Below are positions 9,689 to 18,843 of a stretch of 64,000 bases of DNA, piece after piece. The stretch lies in NCBI GenBank assembly GCA_010672585.1, contig JAAHGF010000013.1, forward strand, positions 1-64,000, in the 5' to 3' direction. Every line of letters begins with the position of its first letter. Position 1 is the stretch's first letter. This DNA is from Okeania sp. SIO1I7. Lineage in GTDB: Bacteria; Cyanobacteriota; Cyanobacteriia; Cyanobacteriales; Microcoleaceae. The notes beneath the pieces are model-generated. The model saw nothing but the letters and a program-made list of their open reading frames with translations, was not told where the DNA came from and did no database searches. The position numbers and the translations under genes were made by a program.

Positions 9689-9993
9689 TGTTTACTTATT
9701 AATAGACCTCTCCGGAAAAGAGGGGGGTAGGTCGTAGGGACGTTGCATACAACTTCCGTACAGAGTAGGGAGAAATAATTGATGATTTATCCGCGATAAT
9801 TGATTTGATTTTTGATTATCACGCCTATGTCTAATAGTCATAGTATTTTCTGTTGATTGCCACAGTAATATCAAATTCGGTTGAATACTTATTATAAAGT
9901 TGTGGGGAGTAGAGCAGTAGGGGGAAATTGAATATTGAAGTAATTACAGAATGAACCTATCCCACTATTTTTAACAGGCTTATTTGTCTAAGT

Positions 9994-10454
9994 AGGGTTT
10001 GCGCTTCACTAGTCTTATGGGTGAGGGTAGGAGACAACCCACCCGCGGGCCCCGACCGTGGAGCAGGGTCTATTTATTGTCACGCGAGCGAAAAATTGAT
10101 AGGGGGATGGGAACCCACCCCTAGCCCCTCCCAGGAGGGGAATTTGGGGGGATGGCCAGATGGGAGATGGAGATATTTGTATATTTGCACAATTAAATGT
10201 ACTTCATATTAATATTCTCCCCAGGCAATGAATTAGCCCTGCGACCGTGGAGGGGAAAGACCGAGACAGAAGAAATGGGAATGAGCGAGGAGGTAGGAGT
10301 AACAATTGTCAATTTGGGATTTTTCGGCCCAACTATAAGCCTAAAATATTAACACGCATGAGCATCAATAGCTGAAAATCAGGCACTTTTTCAAGGCCTC
10401 AAAAAGGCACTTACCTTTATCTGTAAATACTTTTAGATTTCATCAGCAAGCCCT
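9994..10454 (+). mobile_element. MITE family AGGGTTTGC, copy 1, carrying a nested MITE
   Basis: The left end reads AGGGTTTGCGCTTCAC; the right end reads AGGGCTTGCTGATGAAAT in reverse. AAGT lies on both sides (9990-9993 and 10455-10458). The interior resembles element 33648-33944: both read ggagacaacccaccc near the left end, and aaaggcacttacctttatct then acttttagattt near the right. Copy B of MITE family M11 is inserted inside it; subtracting that leaves about 270 bp. Confidence 0.7.
10064..10241 (+). mobile_element. MITE family M11, copy B (11-bp target duplication)
   Basis: A 178-bp element almost identical to copy A (6534-6713), from CAGGGTCTATTTATTG to the tail gaattagccctg. Perfect 11-bp direct repeats CGACCGTGGAG flank it at 10053-10063 and 10242-10252. 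It contains a single 26-bp-type segment. It is nested inside the 9994-10454 element, so it inserted later. Confidence 0.88.
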
Positions 10455-11213
10455 AAGTAAAATGTGTTGGAAAATATTAACTTTTCGTTAAATAAATCAG
10501 TTTTCGTTCACCAATGTACATAGCTAATTTCCTGACACATATAAGACTGAAGATCAACTTGGTTATCTAATTTTTTAGGTATTTCTATCAGTATACTTTA
10601 TTGGTTTAATCGTTATTGGTATAATACCAATTTGAAAAAAGAATGTTACGAATAATAAGTGCGATTAAAAGATAAGTTCAGGAAATGCCCCTTTGACAAA
10701 AAAGAGCATTTCCTACCTCAAAATAGGTATTGAAGCTATTCATTCTGACTTATGACTCCTGACTCCTGACTCCTAAGAAATGGCAACTCGTGGTGTATAG
10801 CAAAAAATGTATTTTTAAGTCCGGCAAAAACTATGAGCTAAACTGGGAAGAGATCGAGATTATATTGCTCTATCAGGTTTGAATTGATCGGTTATTAAGG
10901 TAGAATTTTACGCAAGGATTATGGGAATACAAAAAAGCAATTCTCAGAAAAATGGATTTTTATTTGGTTGAATCCTATGCTATTTAAAAGTTTAAACTCA
11001 TTTGAACTGCTAATTTGCTATAATCAGTTTAGAATATCCAAAAAAATACTCTATTTTTTCCTACCTCTTGCTTGGTTTTTTCATATTTCTCCTGATTTCT
11101 AACTCCTGAGTTCTTAATCCTAAATCATACCCACCCGCAAAATACTTTTTCAGCCAAGCCTATTGATTGATTTTTGCCTAATTTATGATTGACTAAACTA
11201 GAAATTTACACTT

Positions 11214-12332
11214 ATGCTAAATACACAAACAATCATTTCAATTTTATTAGTATTTATTCCAATTTCAATTGCAGGTAATTTCCTAGAATGGGGTTCATCA
11301 GCTATATTTATTACATCTGCTATAGCAATTATTCCTTTAGCAGGTTGGATGGGTACAGCAACAGAAGAAATTGCTGTTGTTCTTGGTCCTAATTTAGGTG
11401 GATTATTGAATGCTACATTCGGAAATGCTACAGAATTAATTATTGGTATTATTGCTCTAAATGCTGGGTTAGTAAGCGTAGTTAAGGCGAGTATTACAGG
11501 TTCTATTATTGGTAACTTATTGTTAGTAATGGGTTTATCAATGTTTTTAGGAGGGCTACGTTTCAAAGAACAAAAATTTCAGTCTGTGGTAGCTCGTTTA
11601 AATGCTTCAGCAATGAACCTAGCTGTAATTGCAATTTTAGTTCCAACAGCCGTAAATGCTACTTCTGATGGTATTAGTGAAAATACAATGCAAAAATTGT
11701 CGGGTGCAGTAGCAGTAGTTTTAATTGCTGTTTATATACTCACCTTATTATTTTCCATGAAGACTCACTCTTATTTATATGAAGTTGGTGTGGCAGGTAA
11801 TGAACCAGAAGAATCAGATTCTAATACTGAATCAGAAGAACATTCTGAGCATAAACCTAATTTATTACTGTGGATTTCTGTATTATTAATAGCAACTTTA
11901 GCCGTAGCATTTGAATCAGAATTATTAGTTGATTCTCTCGAAGAAGCTACAGCAACTTTGGGATTAACTACTTTATTTACTGGTGTAATTGTAGTTCCAA
12001 TTATTGGTAATGCTGCTGAACACGCTACAGCAGTTACTGTTGCTATGAAAAATAAAATGGATTTGTCTGTTTCAGTGGCAGTAGGTTCTAGTTTACAGAT
12101 TGCTTTATTTGTAGCACCAGTGTTAATTTTAGCGGGTTTGTTACTAGGTCAACCAATGGATTTGAATTTTAATCCTTTTGAATTAGTAGCAGTAGTAGTA
12201 GCAGTATTAATTGCTAATTCTGTAAGTTCTGATGGTCGTTCTGATTGGTTAGAAGGAGCTTTATTATTAGCAGCTTATGCCGTTTTGGGATTAGCTTTTT
12301 ATTACCATCCTGTGATTGAAGGATTAACTTGA
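11214..12332 (+). CDS. cax: Calcium/proton antiporter (CaCA superfamily, Cax type)
   Basis: 372 aa with about eleven membrane helices. The two inverted alpha-repeats are visible, with NATFGNATELIIG at 66-78 and VVPIIGNAAEHATAV about 190 residues later. These GNxxE motifs form the cation-binding site in this family. An acidic loop rich in Glu and Ser (about 200-216, EPEESDSNTESEEHSEH) separates the halves, as in other Cax proteins. It should exchange cytosolic Ca2+ for H+ across the plasma membrane. The length is normal for bacterial Cax. A GTCAGAA heptamer array begins 4 bases after the stop. Confidence 0.93.
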   Translation: MLNTQTIISILLVFIPISIAGNFLEWGSSAIFITSAIAIIPLAGWMGTATEEIAVVLGPNLGGLLNATFGNATELIIGIIALNAGLVSVVKASITGSIIGNLLLVMGLSMFLGGLRFKEQKFQSVVARLNASAMNLAVIAILVPTAVNATSDGISENTMQKLSGAVAVVLIAVYILTLLFSMKTHSYLYEVGVAGNEPEESDSNTESEEHSEHKPNLLLWISVLLIATLAVAFESELLVDSLEEATATLGLTTLFTGVIVVPIIGNAAEHATAVTVAMKNKMDLSVSVAVGSSLQIALFVAPVLILAGLLLGQPMDLNFNPFELVAVVVAVLIANSVSSDGRSDWLEGALLLAAYAVLGLAFYYHPVIEGLT

Positions 12333-12336
12333 CAAA

Positions 12337-12364
12337 GTCAGAAGTCAGAAGTCAGAAGTCAGAA
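12337..12364 (+). repeat. Heptamer array (GTCAGAA) x4
   Basis: Four head-to-tail copies begin 4 bases after the cax stop codon. This is a cyanobacterial STRR-type repeat. Confidence 0.9.
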
Positions 12365-12370
12365 GTTAAC

Positions 12371-12492
12371 CCACCCCTCGCCCCTCCCCCTTCTAGGAGG
12401 GGAAGTAGGTCATTTGAGCAAGCTTCCAAAAATATTTCGCCTTAAAAGGTGGGATTGCGCGACCCAATTATTTTGATAAAAAAACTTTCTCT
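12371..12492 (+). repeat. Dispersed repeat, copy 2 (ctccaaaaatatttcgcctta family)
   Basis: Matches 5828-5953 through the acccacccct...aggaggggaagtag block and the following gcgcgacccaattattttga block. It is followed by a cttcctt pyrimidine repeat (about 12487-12540) that runs to 17 bases before hisF. Confidence 0.75.
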
Positions 12493-12557
12493 TCTTTCTT
12501 CTTCCTTCTTTCTTCTTCCTTCTTCCTTCTTCCTTCCCTTATAAGTAACTTATTTCT

Positions 12558-13328
12558 ATGTTAGCCAAAAGAATTTTACCTTGTCTTGATGTTAATGCAG
12601 GTCGAGTAGTTAAAGGTGTCAACTTTGTTAATCTTCAAGATGCTGGAGACCCTGTCGAACTGGCCCAAGTATATAATGATGCTGGTGCTGATGAATTGGT
12701 ATTTCTTGATATTACTGCTACTCACGAAGACCGAGGTACCATAATAGATGTGGTCTATAGGACTGCAGAGCAGGTTTTTATACCTCTAACAGTGGGTGGT
12801 GGTATCCAATCCTTAGAAAATATTAAAGATTTGTTAAGAGCAGGTGCAGATAAAGTCAGTATAAATTCAGCAGCGGTGCGTAACCCTGACTTGATCGATC
12901 GGGCAAGTGACCGCTTCGGGAATCAATGTATTGTAGTAGCTATTGATGCCCGTCGTCGTCTAGACCAAGATAAATTAGGATGGGACGTTTATGTGCGGGG
13001 TGGACGAGAAAATACTGGCAAAGATGCAATATCTTGGGCATTAGAAGTAGAGAAAAGAGGTGCAGGAGAGCTTCTTGTTACAAGTATGGATGCTGATGGA
13101 ACCCAAGCTGGTTATGATTTAGCGCTCACTAGAGCTATAGCAGAGAATGTTCAAATTCCAGTGGTTGCTTCTGGTGGTGCGGGTAACTGTCAGCACATTT
13201 TTGAGGCTTTAACTGAGGGTAGAGCAGAAGCAGCTTTACTTGCTTCTTTACTTCATTATGGTCAACTAAGCATATCGGAAATTAAGGATTATTTGGCTAA
13301 CCATCAAGTTCCTGTGAGATATGGTTAA
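12558..13328 (+). CDS. hisF: Imidazole glycerol phosphate synthase subunit HisF
   Basis: 256 aa, full length. HisF is the cyclase half of the HisH-HisF enzyme; it uses ammonia and PRFAR to make imidazole glycerol phosphate (histidine) and AICAR (purines). The (beta/alpha)8 fold is clear, with catalytic Asp11 in [13 protein letters not shown] and Asp130 in VVAIDARR, and the phosphate-binding VGGGI (79-83) and ASGGAGN loops. No other his gene is adjacent, which is common in cyanobacteria where his genes are dispersed. The region just upstream is a pyrimidine-rich repeat, so no clear ribosome-binding site is seen. Confidence 0.97.
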   Translation: MLAKRILPCLDVNAGRVVKGVNFVNLQDAGDPVELAQVYNDAGADELVFLDITATHEDRGTIIDVVYRTAEQVFIPLTVGGGIQSLENIKDLLRAGADKVSINSAAVRNPDLIDRASDRFGNQCIVVAIDARRRLDQDKLGWDVYVRGGRENTGKDAISWALEVEKRGAGELLVTSMDADGTQAGYDLALTRAIAENVQIPVVASGGAGNCQHIFEALTEGRAEAALLASLLHYGQLSISEIKDYLANHQVPVRYG

Positions 13329-13417
13329 GATGATTTTTAGATTTTTTTAGTAAAAAAATTAGAGTATTTTTTTAAGAAATGTTGTTAGAATAAAGTAACT
13401 GTTACAAAATGTAACTT

Positions 13418-13630
13418 ATGTTATTCACTATTCTAATACTCGATGTGGCCTTAGTGGCTTGGTCTCTGCATCTCATGCAGGAATCATTTAATCATCGAGA
13501 GTTTTCCCTAATGCTAGCTGGTATTTTAGTTGCTACATCTGCTGCTGCAATGATGGTAGTTTATTTTCTGATGGGTACTTGCATGACTCACCTAACTCAA
13601 ATGTCTCAACACTCCTATGCATATTTTTAA
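13418..13630 (+). CDS. Small two-helix membrane protein, 70 aa
   Basis: Two predicted membrane segments (about residues 2-18 and 30-52) are joined by a polar loop LMQESFNHREFS, with a His/Thr-rich tail. The gene lies 89 bases after hisF on the same strand; co-transcription is possible. It resembles small hypothetical membrane proteins found in cyanobacteria, but I cannot name a family. No Shine-Dalgarno motif is clear. Confidence 0.6.
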   Translation: MLFTILILDVALVAWSLHLMQESFNHREFSLMLAGILVATSAAAMMVVYFLMGTCMTHLTQMSQHSYAYF

Positions 13631-14178
13631 GCTGGTCTTGAAGGTATAGCGTTACACAGGACATTCCTCTTTTGCCTTTTGCTTTTTCCTACCGGAATGC
13701 GGAGCAAACAACCCATATTTATTGTCCTGACCTAAATAAGGTTGCTATATCATATTTCTGAATAAGTCCCTACACCTGGAAATATAATCCCATCGGGATG
13801 TTGTAGAATTTTTTTTGATTAATCTCTTGTCTGTTGACAAAACTATAAAAAATCAGGTCTAAATATATTAAGACTGTATACTGTAGTTAGTAGTAATATC
13901 AAGTCTCATTAGGCATCTCCAAAAATACCGATTTTGGAACAGTAATATAAGGGTTTCAGAACTTTTTATGGAGAGGGGAATGTGGGGATATCAAGAAAGA
14001 TTTGGCAATGGCGCTCAGATGGAACATTTGTGGAGAATATAAGTTAGAGACTGGGGGAGCGCGATCTTCAATGTTTCGCGCAGCACTGCGTCAGAAAAAC
14101 AGAAACTAAACTGCCAAAGCTCACGCGGTCACGTTAGTGGAACGCAGTTCTATAGTGTCTGGGTAATTTTGGGTAAGT
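13631..14178. other. Intergenic region without recognisable genes
   Basis: A+T-rich, with no open frame of note. A G-rich block at about 13975-14060 and a gcgcgatcttc...gcgtcag segment at about 14060-14100 look like degraded repeat material. The putative 20-nt guide-equivalent of the neighbouring tnpB element is the sequence 14201-14220. Confidence 0.5.
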
Positions 14179-15501
14179 TTAGTAGAATAGACACAGCCAA
14201 ATTAATGAAATAGCAGGTTGTTGACATCCTCCCCGGCCTAAAGGCGCGGGGATTCCTACTGAGCTGTAACTCCTCGGCGGGTTGACGTTTTGCTGGCGCA
14301 AAGCTCCGCTAACATTGGCTGCTGCTACCTTGACGCTAGTCTGACGCTTGCCTCTACGTCCGTTTTTCGTCTCCGAATGCCCTCCGGCGACTAATATATT
14401 TATCGCTGCGTTTTCGTCTCTATCGTGTTTGCTGCCACAGTTTAGACACTTCCACTCTCGCACCTGAAGGTCTAACTTACCACCTTTGAAACCACAACAA
14501 GAGCATTTACTTGTAGTTGGCTCCCATCTATCAATAACTCTAAAATCACGACCGTATTTCTCAGCTTTCCCTTCTAAGGATGTTCTGAATTGTCGCCAAC
14601 CTAAATCAGATATTGCTCTAGATAATTTACGGTTCTTAATCATACCAGAAACGTTTCCTTCGGAATGCTTCGCAAACAAATCTTCTAAAACAACTGTTTG
14701 GTTTTCACGAATTATTTCAGTAGATAATTTATGCAGAAAATCTGTCCTTGTATCTTTTAGTTTAGCATGAAATTTAGCTACTCTAACCCTGGCTTTTTCA
14801 TACCTTTTAAAGCCTTTAGTTTTATGAGATAATGACTTACTTAATTTTCTTAATTTCTTAATTCGTTTCTTTAGTGGCTTAGGAGCATCAACCTTTGTAC
14901 CGTCACTAAATGTAGCAAAGGTTTTAATACCTAAATCTATGCCTACTGAATTATCAGTTTTAGGTAAGATTTCTGGTTGTATTTCTACTACAAAACTTAA
15001 GAAATATCTATGAGCTGAATCTTTGATTACTGTTACTGATGATGGAGGAGCAGGTAACTCTCTTGACCATACAATTTTCAGCTTTCCAATTTTGGCTAAA
15101 TAGATTTTATGTTGACCAACTTTAAACCCTCCCTTTGTAAATCTAGCAGTTTGCTTTGACTTTCTACTTTTAAATTTAGGAGGTTTAACAGGTTTACCTT
15201 TTCTCTTGCCTTGAGTTGATTTAAAAAAGTTTTGATAAGCCTGGTTTAAATCATTCAAGGACTGCTACAGTGGTATATTAGAAACCTCTGACAACCATTC
15301 TCTGCATTCAGTCTTTTTAGCTTGAGTAATAAAAAGCTTTTGTAGTTCAGAATTAGTGGGCTTATTTTCTCCCGATTTATACTTCTGTTGGCAACAAGCT
15401 AGACTATCATTCCAAACCACACGGACACAACCAAATAGCTTTGCTAATAGGTATTTTTGTCCGAGTGTTGGATAGATACGATACTTAAATCTAGCTTTCA
15501 T
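14179..15501 (-). pseudogene. tnpB: TnpB (IS200/IS605 family) interrupted by one amber codon
   Basis: Read through the stop, this is one frame of about 440 codons. TnpB is an RNA-guided RuvC-like endonuclease carried by IS200/IS605 elements. The N-terminal part (15501-15265, starting MKARFKYRIYPT) ends at TAG 15265-15267; the next codon is CAG and the frame continues QSLNDLNQAYQNFF. Homologues often have two glutamines here, so a CAG-to-TAG change is likely. Downstream, RuvC motifs are intact: GIDLGIKTFATFSDG, VVLEDL and HDRDENAAINIL, plus a four-Cys zinc finger CSCC...CLNC. The last ~40 codons run through the right-end hairpin, so the true C terminus may be shorter. A fragment starting at TTG 15258 would lack the N-terminal domain and is unlikely to be active. 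Confidence 0.88.
14221..14262 (-). ncRNA. Right end / omega-RNA 3' hairpin of the tnpB element
   Basis: The plus strand reads ttgacatcctccccggcc, tttaggcgcgg-type pairing bases, then ggggattcct. On the minus strand this is the hairpin that ends tnpB elements and forms the 3' scaffold of the omega-RNA in this family. It overlaps the tnpB coding end, as is usual. The adjacent guide on the minus strand would be CAACCTGCTATTTCATTAAT (14220-14201). Confidence 0.65.
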
Positions 15502-15563
15502 AATCTAAGTTTTTAACTAACAACATCATAACATATTTATCGAATCATTTAGCAACTAAAAAG

Positions 15564-15590
15564 TCGCCCTAGAAGGGCGAGGCTTGAGAC
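15564..15590 (-). mobile_element. Left end of the tnpB element
   Basis: A perfect stem TCGCCCT/AGGGCGA (15564-15580) is followed by ggcttgagaccc, the layout of IS200/IS605-type left ends. Together with the right end at 14221 this bounds a roughly 1.37-kb element without tnpA. The exact boundary is uncertain by several bases. Confidence 0.55.
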
Positions 15591-15591
15591 C

Positions 15592-15717
15592 CAATTTTAC
15601 GGTCAAGCAGCAGGAGAGGGCGTTCAGTCTGGCCGTAAGGTCGAAGTTGTACAGTCAGGCCATTTTTTTCCTCAGATGGATTTGCTAAGGGTGATGGCCA
15701 AGTTATTTAAGGGTTAA
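15592..15717 (+). pseudogene. 3' fragment of an unidentified gene, cut by the tnpB element
   Basis: Immediately outside the element's left end an open frame reads QFYGQAAGEGVQSGRK and on to ...MDLLRVMAKLFKG before TAA 15715-15717. It has no start codon in place and looks like the last ~41 codons of a real protein. I do not recognise the family. It may be part of the decayed cluster that follows. Confidence 0.5.
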
Positions 15718-16152
15718 CAAACAGCTCCTGTCTTTCTAAACAGGGATTAAGGAGGGGCGTAAATGGCCAAAAAGAGAAACGCTAGAATTTCGCCGAACTG
15801 AGGTGGATTAAATTTTATTACAAAAGTTTGGGACTTAGAGAGTCTGATGCTAAAATCACTGAGAATTGAGCTTAGGCTGTATCCTGGGCTATTTTCGACT
15901 ATCCAGATGATAATTGGCGAAAAATAGCAAAAACAAGTCGCTTGTTTTTTTGGCGCACACCAGCCCCAAACAGGGCAACAAATGTCGCCCAAGGTGACAT
16001 CGAAGAGTTATTAAAGGATTGAAAAAGGGCTTTCCGGCTCATGGGCGAGGTTAAACAATCCAGAGATGAATAAATAGTAAGTAATATTGTATGGAACAAG
16101 AGAATAGAATTAGGTAATTAAATTTTGGTCAATTAGTTTAGGAAAAGAAAAT
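15718..16152. other. Degraded coding-like region
   Basis: Higher G+C than the neighbouring gaps, and short frames on both strands without start signals or recognisable domains. It probably contains remains of the cluster disrupted on either side (inference). Confidence 0.4.
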
Positions 16153-16485
16153 GTGCTTAAAGGGAAAAAAGTTTTTAGCTTTAATTGGCAAAAATGGGAG
16201 TCAGAAAGTACCGACTTGAAAGTGGTATCACCCTCGCTGGCAGTAAGAATTATCTTCAATATGTTCGTTATCAATGAAGTTGAAAACGTTCTGCTGAATC
16301 TACAAAAGGAGGGATTGATCAGGGGGCCAATTAATTCTAGTATCGGGCAGGAAGCGATCGCTACTGCGATAGTAGGATTAGATAAATCAGATCTAATTAA
16401 CGGGACATACAGAGCGGTATTAACTACGCTCCAAGATCAAGAAATACTCGAAGCGGTAACTTCAACCGCTCGCAGAAAGAAGTGA
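16153..16485 (+). pseudogene. Truncated 2-oxoacid dehydrogenase E1-type (thiamine diphosphate) gene
   Basis: The 110-aa product contains NVLLNLQKEGLIRGPINSSI followed by GQEAIATAIVGLDKSD. This is the N-terminal region of E1 alpha-type dehydrogenases (pyruvate/branched-chain type, usually 320 aa or more), which decarboxylate 2-oxoacids using thiamine diphosphate. After LINGTYRA the similarity stops and the tail is unrelated, so most of the TDP-binding domain has been deleted. The start is GTG at 16153 or ATG at 16261. The next gene starts within a few bases, suggesting a former operon. Confidence 0.65.
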
Positions 16486-16495
16486 GGTGATGGTA

Positions 16496-17587
16496 ATGAA
16501 CTGTGATATCCTAGTTATCGGTACTGGATCTGTATCTCAAGTTTTTTGTTATGCGATCGCCCTGGCTTTCTCCGAATCGCTAAAAGTCTGCGTCATCGGG
16601 CGGTCTAAAAACTCGGTAGATCAAGTTGTAACTATTGCTAATGCTCGTTCTGTTGCTTTCTCATCGACGGTTACTTTTATTGGCGATTCTATTGATTGGG
16701 ATAGTGAAAATGACCTGAGCGATAAATTAGCAACCTACTCTCCACGTTTAATTTTACAGACAGCATCTCTTCAGTCTCCCTGGGAATTTACTGCCTCTCA
16801 ATCTGCTTGGTGTTCTCTAATTAAGGAAGGGGGTTTTGGCATTACATTACCCTTACAAGCAGCCCTAGTTGCACAAGTTGCCTCGTTAATTAAACGGACA
16901 ATGCCTACTGACTCAATTTTAGTCAATGTCTGTTACCCAGATGCAGTCAACCCACTCCTCAGTTATTTGGGGTTGCCAATTGTTTGTGGTGCAGGCAATG
17001 TTGGTATTATCTCTACGTTACTTCAATCCCTACTGAATTTGGATAAAACTCGCCATTTTCAAGTCATAGCCCATCATTCTCATGTCATCAATTTAGCTGA
17101 GAGTCCAGAAGATCGGCTAACCGAACTAGAAGGTCTTCGTATTTGGTCAGATGGGCAACAGTTCCATCAAATCGATACACTGCTTTCCCCAATCCAATCT
17201 ATCAAAGGAGAGCAAATCAATCAAATTGTCGGTTGTCTATCCGCAGAGGTGGTCTTAGCTCTTTTGGGAAGTTCTCCAGTACATACTCATGTTCCAGGCC
17301 CCAATGGCTTGCCCGGTGGTTATCCTGTAGTCGTACAAGAGGGGAAGGTTGAGCTCGCATTACCTCAAGGTTGTACAATAGCGGAAGCAATTGAGTTGAA
17401 TCGTCGGGCAGCTATTAAAGATGGAGTAGAAGCGATCGACACAGAGGGTTTTATTCGTTGGAATCAAAGAGCATTTCAAGCCATTAAGCAATATGCACCA
17501 TCTTTAGCTGAAGGTTTTCGTGCTGAAGATTTACAAATAGTTTGTCAGGAGTTTATCAAGTTGAGAAATAGGTTAAGAAAGGAATAA
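16496..17587 (+). CDS. Rossmann-fold dehydrogenase-like protein of unknown substrate
   Basis: 363 aa from the preferred ATG at 16496, which has GAGGTGATGG just upstream; GTG 16487 is also possible. The N terminus CDILVIGTGSVSQVFCYAIA is a dinucleotide-binding fold, followed by CVIGRSKN where an NADP-type discriminator would lie. The central part has VNVCYPDAVNP and GAGNVG, and the C-terminal part has GPNGLPGGYPV. The two-domain layout recalls lactate/malate or opine dehydrogenases, but I cannot assign a family. It is the only intact gene between an E1 fragment and a broken sulfotransferase. Several HIP1 sites and higher G+C than its surroundings suggest a different history. Confidence 0.65.
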   Translation: MNCDILVIGTGSVSQVFCYAIALAFSESLKVCVIGRSKNSVDQVVTIANARSVAFSSTVTFIGDSIDWDSENDLSDKLATYSPRLILQTASLQSPWEFTASQSAWCSLIKEGGFGITLPLQAALVAQVASLIKRTMPTDSILVNVCYPDAVNPLLSYLGLPIVCGAGNVGIISTLLQSLLNLDKTRHFQVIAHHSHVINLAESPEDRLTELEGLRIWSDGQQFHQIDTLLSPIQSIKGEQINQIVGCLSAEVVLALLGSSPVHTHVPGPNGLPGGYPVVVQEGKVELALPQGCTIAEAIELNRRAAIKDGVEAIDTEGFIRWNQRAFQAIKQYAPSLAEGFRAEDLQIVCQEFIKLRNRLRKE

Positions 17588-17592
17588 ATAAA

Positions 17593-18078
17593 ATGACCAG
17601 GAATAAACATATTGCCCTCTGGACTTGCCCGAGAAGTCGCTCAACACTGATGGCGAGAGCATTTGAACAGTTAGATGGTTGTCTGATTTTTGATGAACCG
17701 CTATATGCTCTGTACTTGTTGAAACATGGTTTCGATCATCCTCATCGTCAGGCAATTATTGAATCCTGTGAAACCAACTATGAAAATGTAATTCAACAAC
17801 TTACCGGAAATTTACCCAATGGTGTATCTTTCTCATTCCAAAAATATATTGCCAAACACGCTCTCCCGCAGTTCTCCAGAGACTGGCTTAAATCTCTTCA
17901 TAACTTTTTTTTTAATTAGAGACCCTGACAGATTCTCCTAACCGAGTAAATGAAAAAAACTTTAAACAGCTATTGCGTCACGATGATTCAAAATTCAACC
18001 TTGGTTCTTTTGTTGACATAACACCTGAATTCTTAGCTTCTGAACCGGAATTACATTTTTTCAAAGAGGGTTTTTAGC
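17593..18078 (+). pseudogene. Sulfotransferase-like gene with frameshift and stops
   Basis: The first part (17593-17919) reads IALWTCPRSRSTLMARAFEQ and DEPLYALYLLKHG, typical of the PAPS-binding N terminus of sulfotransferase-like proteins. At a run of nine T (17905-17913) the frame ends NFFFN-stop. In the shifted frame it continues FLIRDPDRFS, matching the expected IRDP motif, then meets TAA. A further in-frame piece KNFKQLLRHDDSK...FFKEGF reaches TAG at 18076-18078. This is at least two lesions. The gene starts 5 bases after the dehydrogenase stop, so they were likely co-transcribed. Confidence 0.65.
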
Positions 18079-18192
18079 AAAAAGCAAAAATATTATTACT
18101 GGGATAGGTTGATCTGTAAAATTACGAGAGAAAAGCAGAAGGCAGAAAAATTAGAATGATTGGGAAAAAGCAATTTTTTACTTGAAAGTTCC

Positions 18193-18843
18193 TTAGTTTA
18201 GCAAATTTTCGTCTTGTAATTTTTTCATTTCTTCCCTAACTTCGATTACTATTTCTAGAGCTTCGTTAAGTAATTTTCCATGTTCGCTAGCTTTGTCATT
18301 AATTTGCAAAGCTGTCAAAGTATTAAAATTAAAGGTAAATAAGTCTGTATTATTATTAATAAATTTTTTATTTTCCCGGATAATTCGCTCGGTTTTCAAA
18401 GCTCTAATTAAATCTTCTCTAATTAGTTTGAGAGCTTCTATAATTTTGGTGCGATTACTTAATTGAACTTGGGGGTTCCCAGCAGCTTCAATTATGTCAT
18501 TAATAGCGATCGCTTGAATAATCGAATTATATTTATCTACATCCTCAAACAATCTAATCAGACGTTGATTTTTACGAGTCATAAATATCTTATAGATATC
18601 TTCTAAAAATAATCCTATTGCCATACCTACATAGATAACTATTAACAATAAATGGTGTTGATTTAAGATTTGTACTACCATCCAGTAACTAACTAATAAA
18701 AGCAAAGCTATTAGTAAACTTTTCCCACCTTCTAATAAATATTTAGTTTTGGTGGGCGGTCGCAATATTTTATCTAAACTCACTCCACTGAGATGTTTAA
18801 GTTCACCCTTTGTAATTTCTAATCCTTCTAAATCTAACCGCAT
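18193..18843 (-). CDS. Hypothetical membrane protein, 216 aa
   Basis: After a polar N terminus (1-40) come two adjacent membrane helices (about 43-62 and 66-84), then a long charged, helix-rich cytoplasmic domain (about 90-216) with coiled-coil character and an acidic lysine-rich end. The layout suggests a membrane-anchored helical protein, but no family is recognised. It is isolated between repeat regions. Confidence 0.7.
   Translation of the reverse strand: MRLDLEGLEITKGELKHLSGVSLDKILRPPTKTKYLLEGGKSLLIALLLLVSYWMVVQILNQHHLLLIVIYVGMAIGLFLEDIYKIFMTRKNQRLIRLFEDVDKYNSIIQAIAINDIIEAAGNPQVQLSNRTKIIEALKLIREDLIRALKTERIIRENKKFINNNTDLFTFNFNTLTALQINDKASEHGKLLNEALEIVIEVREEMKKLQDENLLN

Larger units (their letters stand above)
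9689..11213. other. 1.5-kb repeat-rich intergenic region
   Basis: Short tandem repeats (about 9720-9780 and 9900-9930), a nested pair of MITEs (9994-10454 with 10064-10241 inside it), and an A+T-rich tail without a recognisable gene. A sequence ataccaatttgaaaaaagaatg at about 10622 recurs near 54518. A heptamer run of gactcct lies at about 10750-10773. Confidence 0.65.

Noticed and set aside
10021-10212. 63-codon open frame
   Set aside because: It lies inside two nested MITEs, and the same sequence at 6534-6713 is open on the other strand instead; it is repeat translation.
11198-11566. 122-codon minus-strand frame
   Set aside because: It is the antisense shadow of cax, whose motifs are clear on the plus strand.
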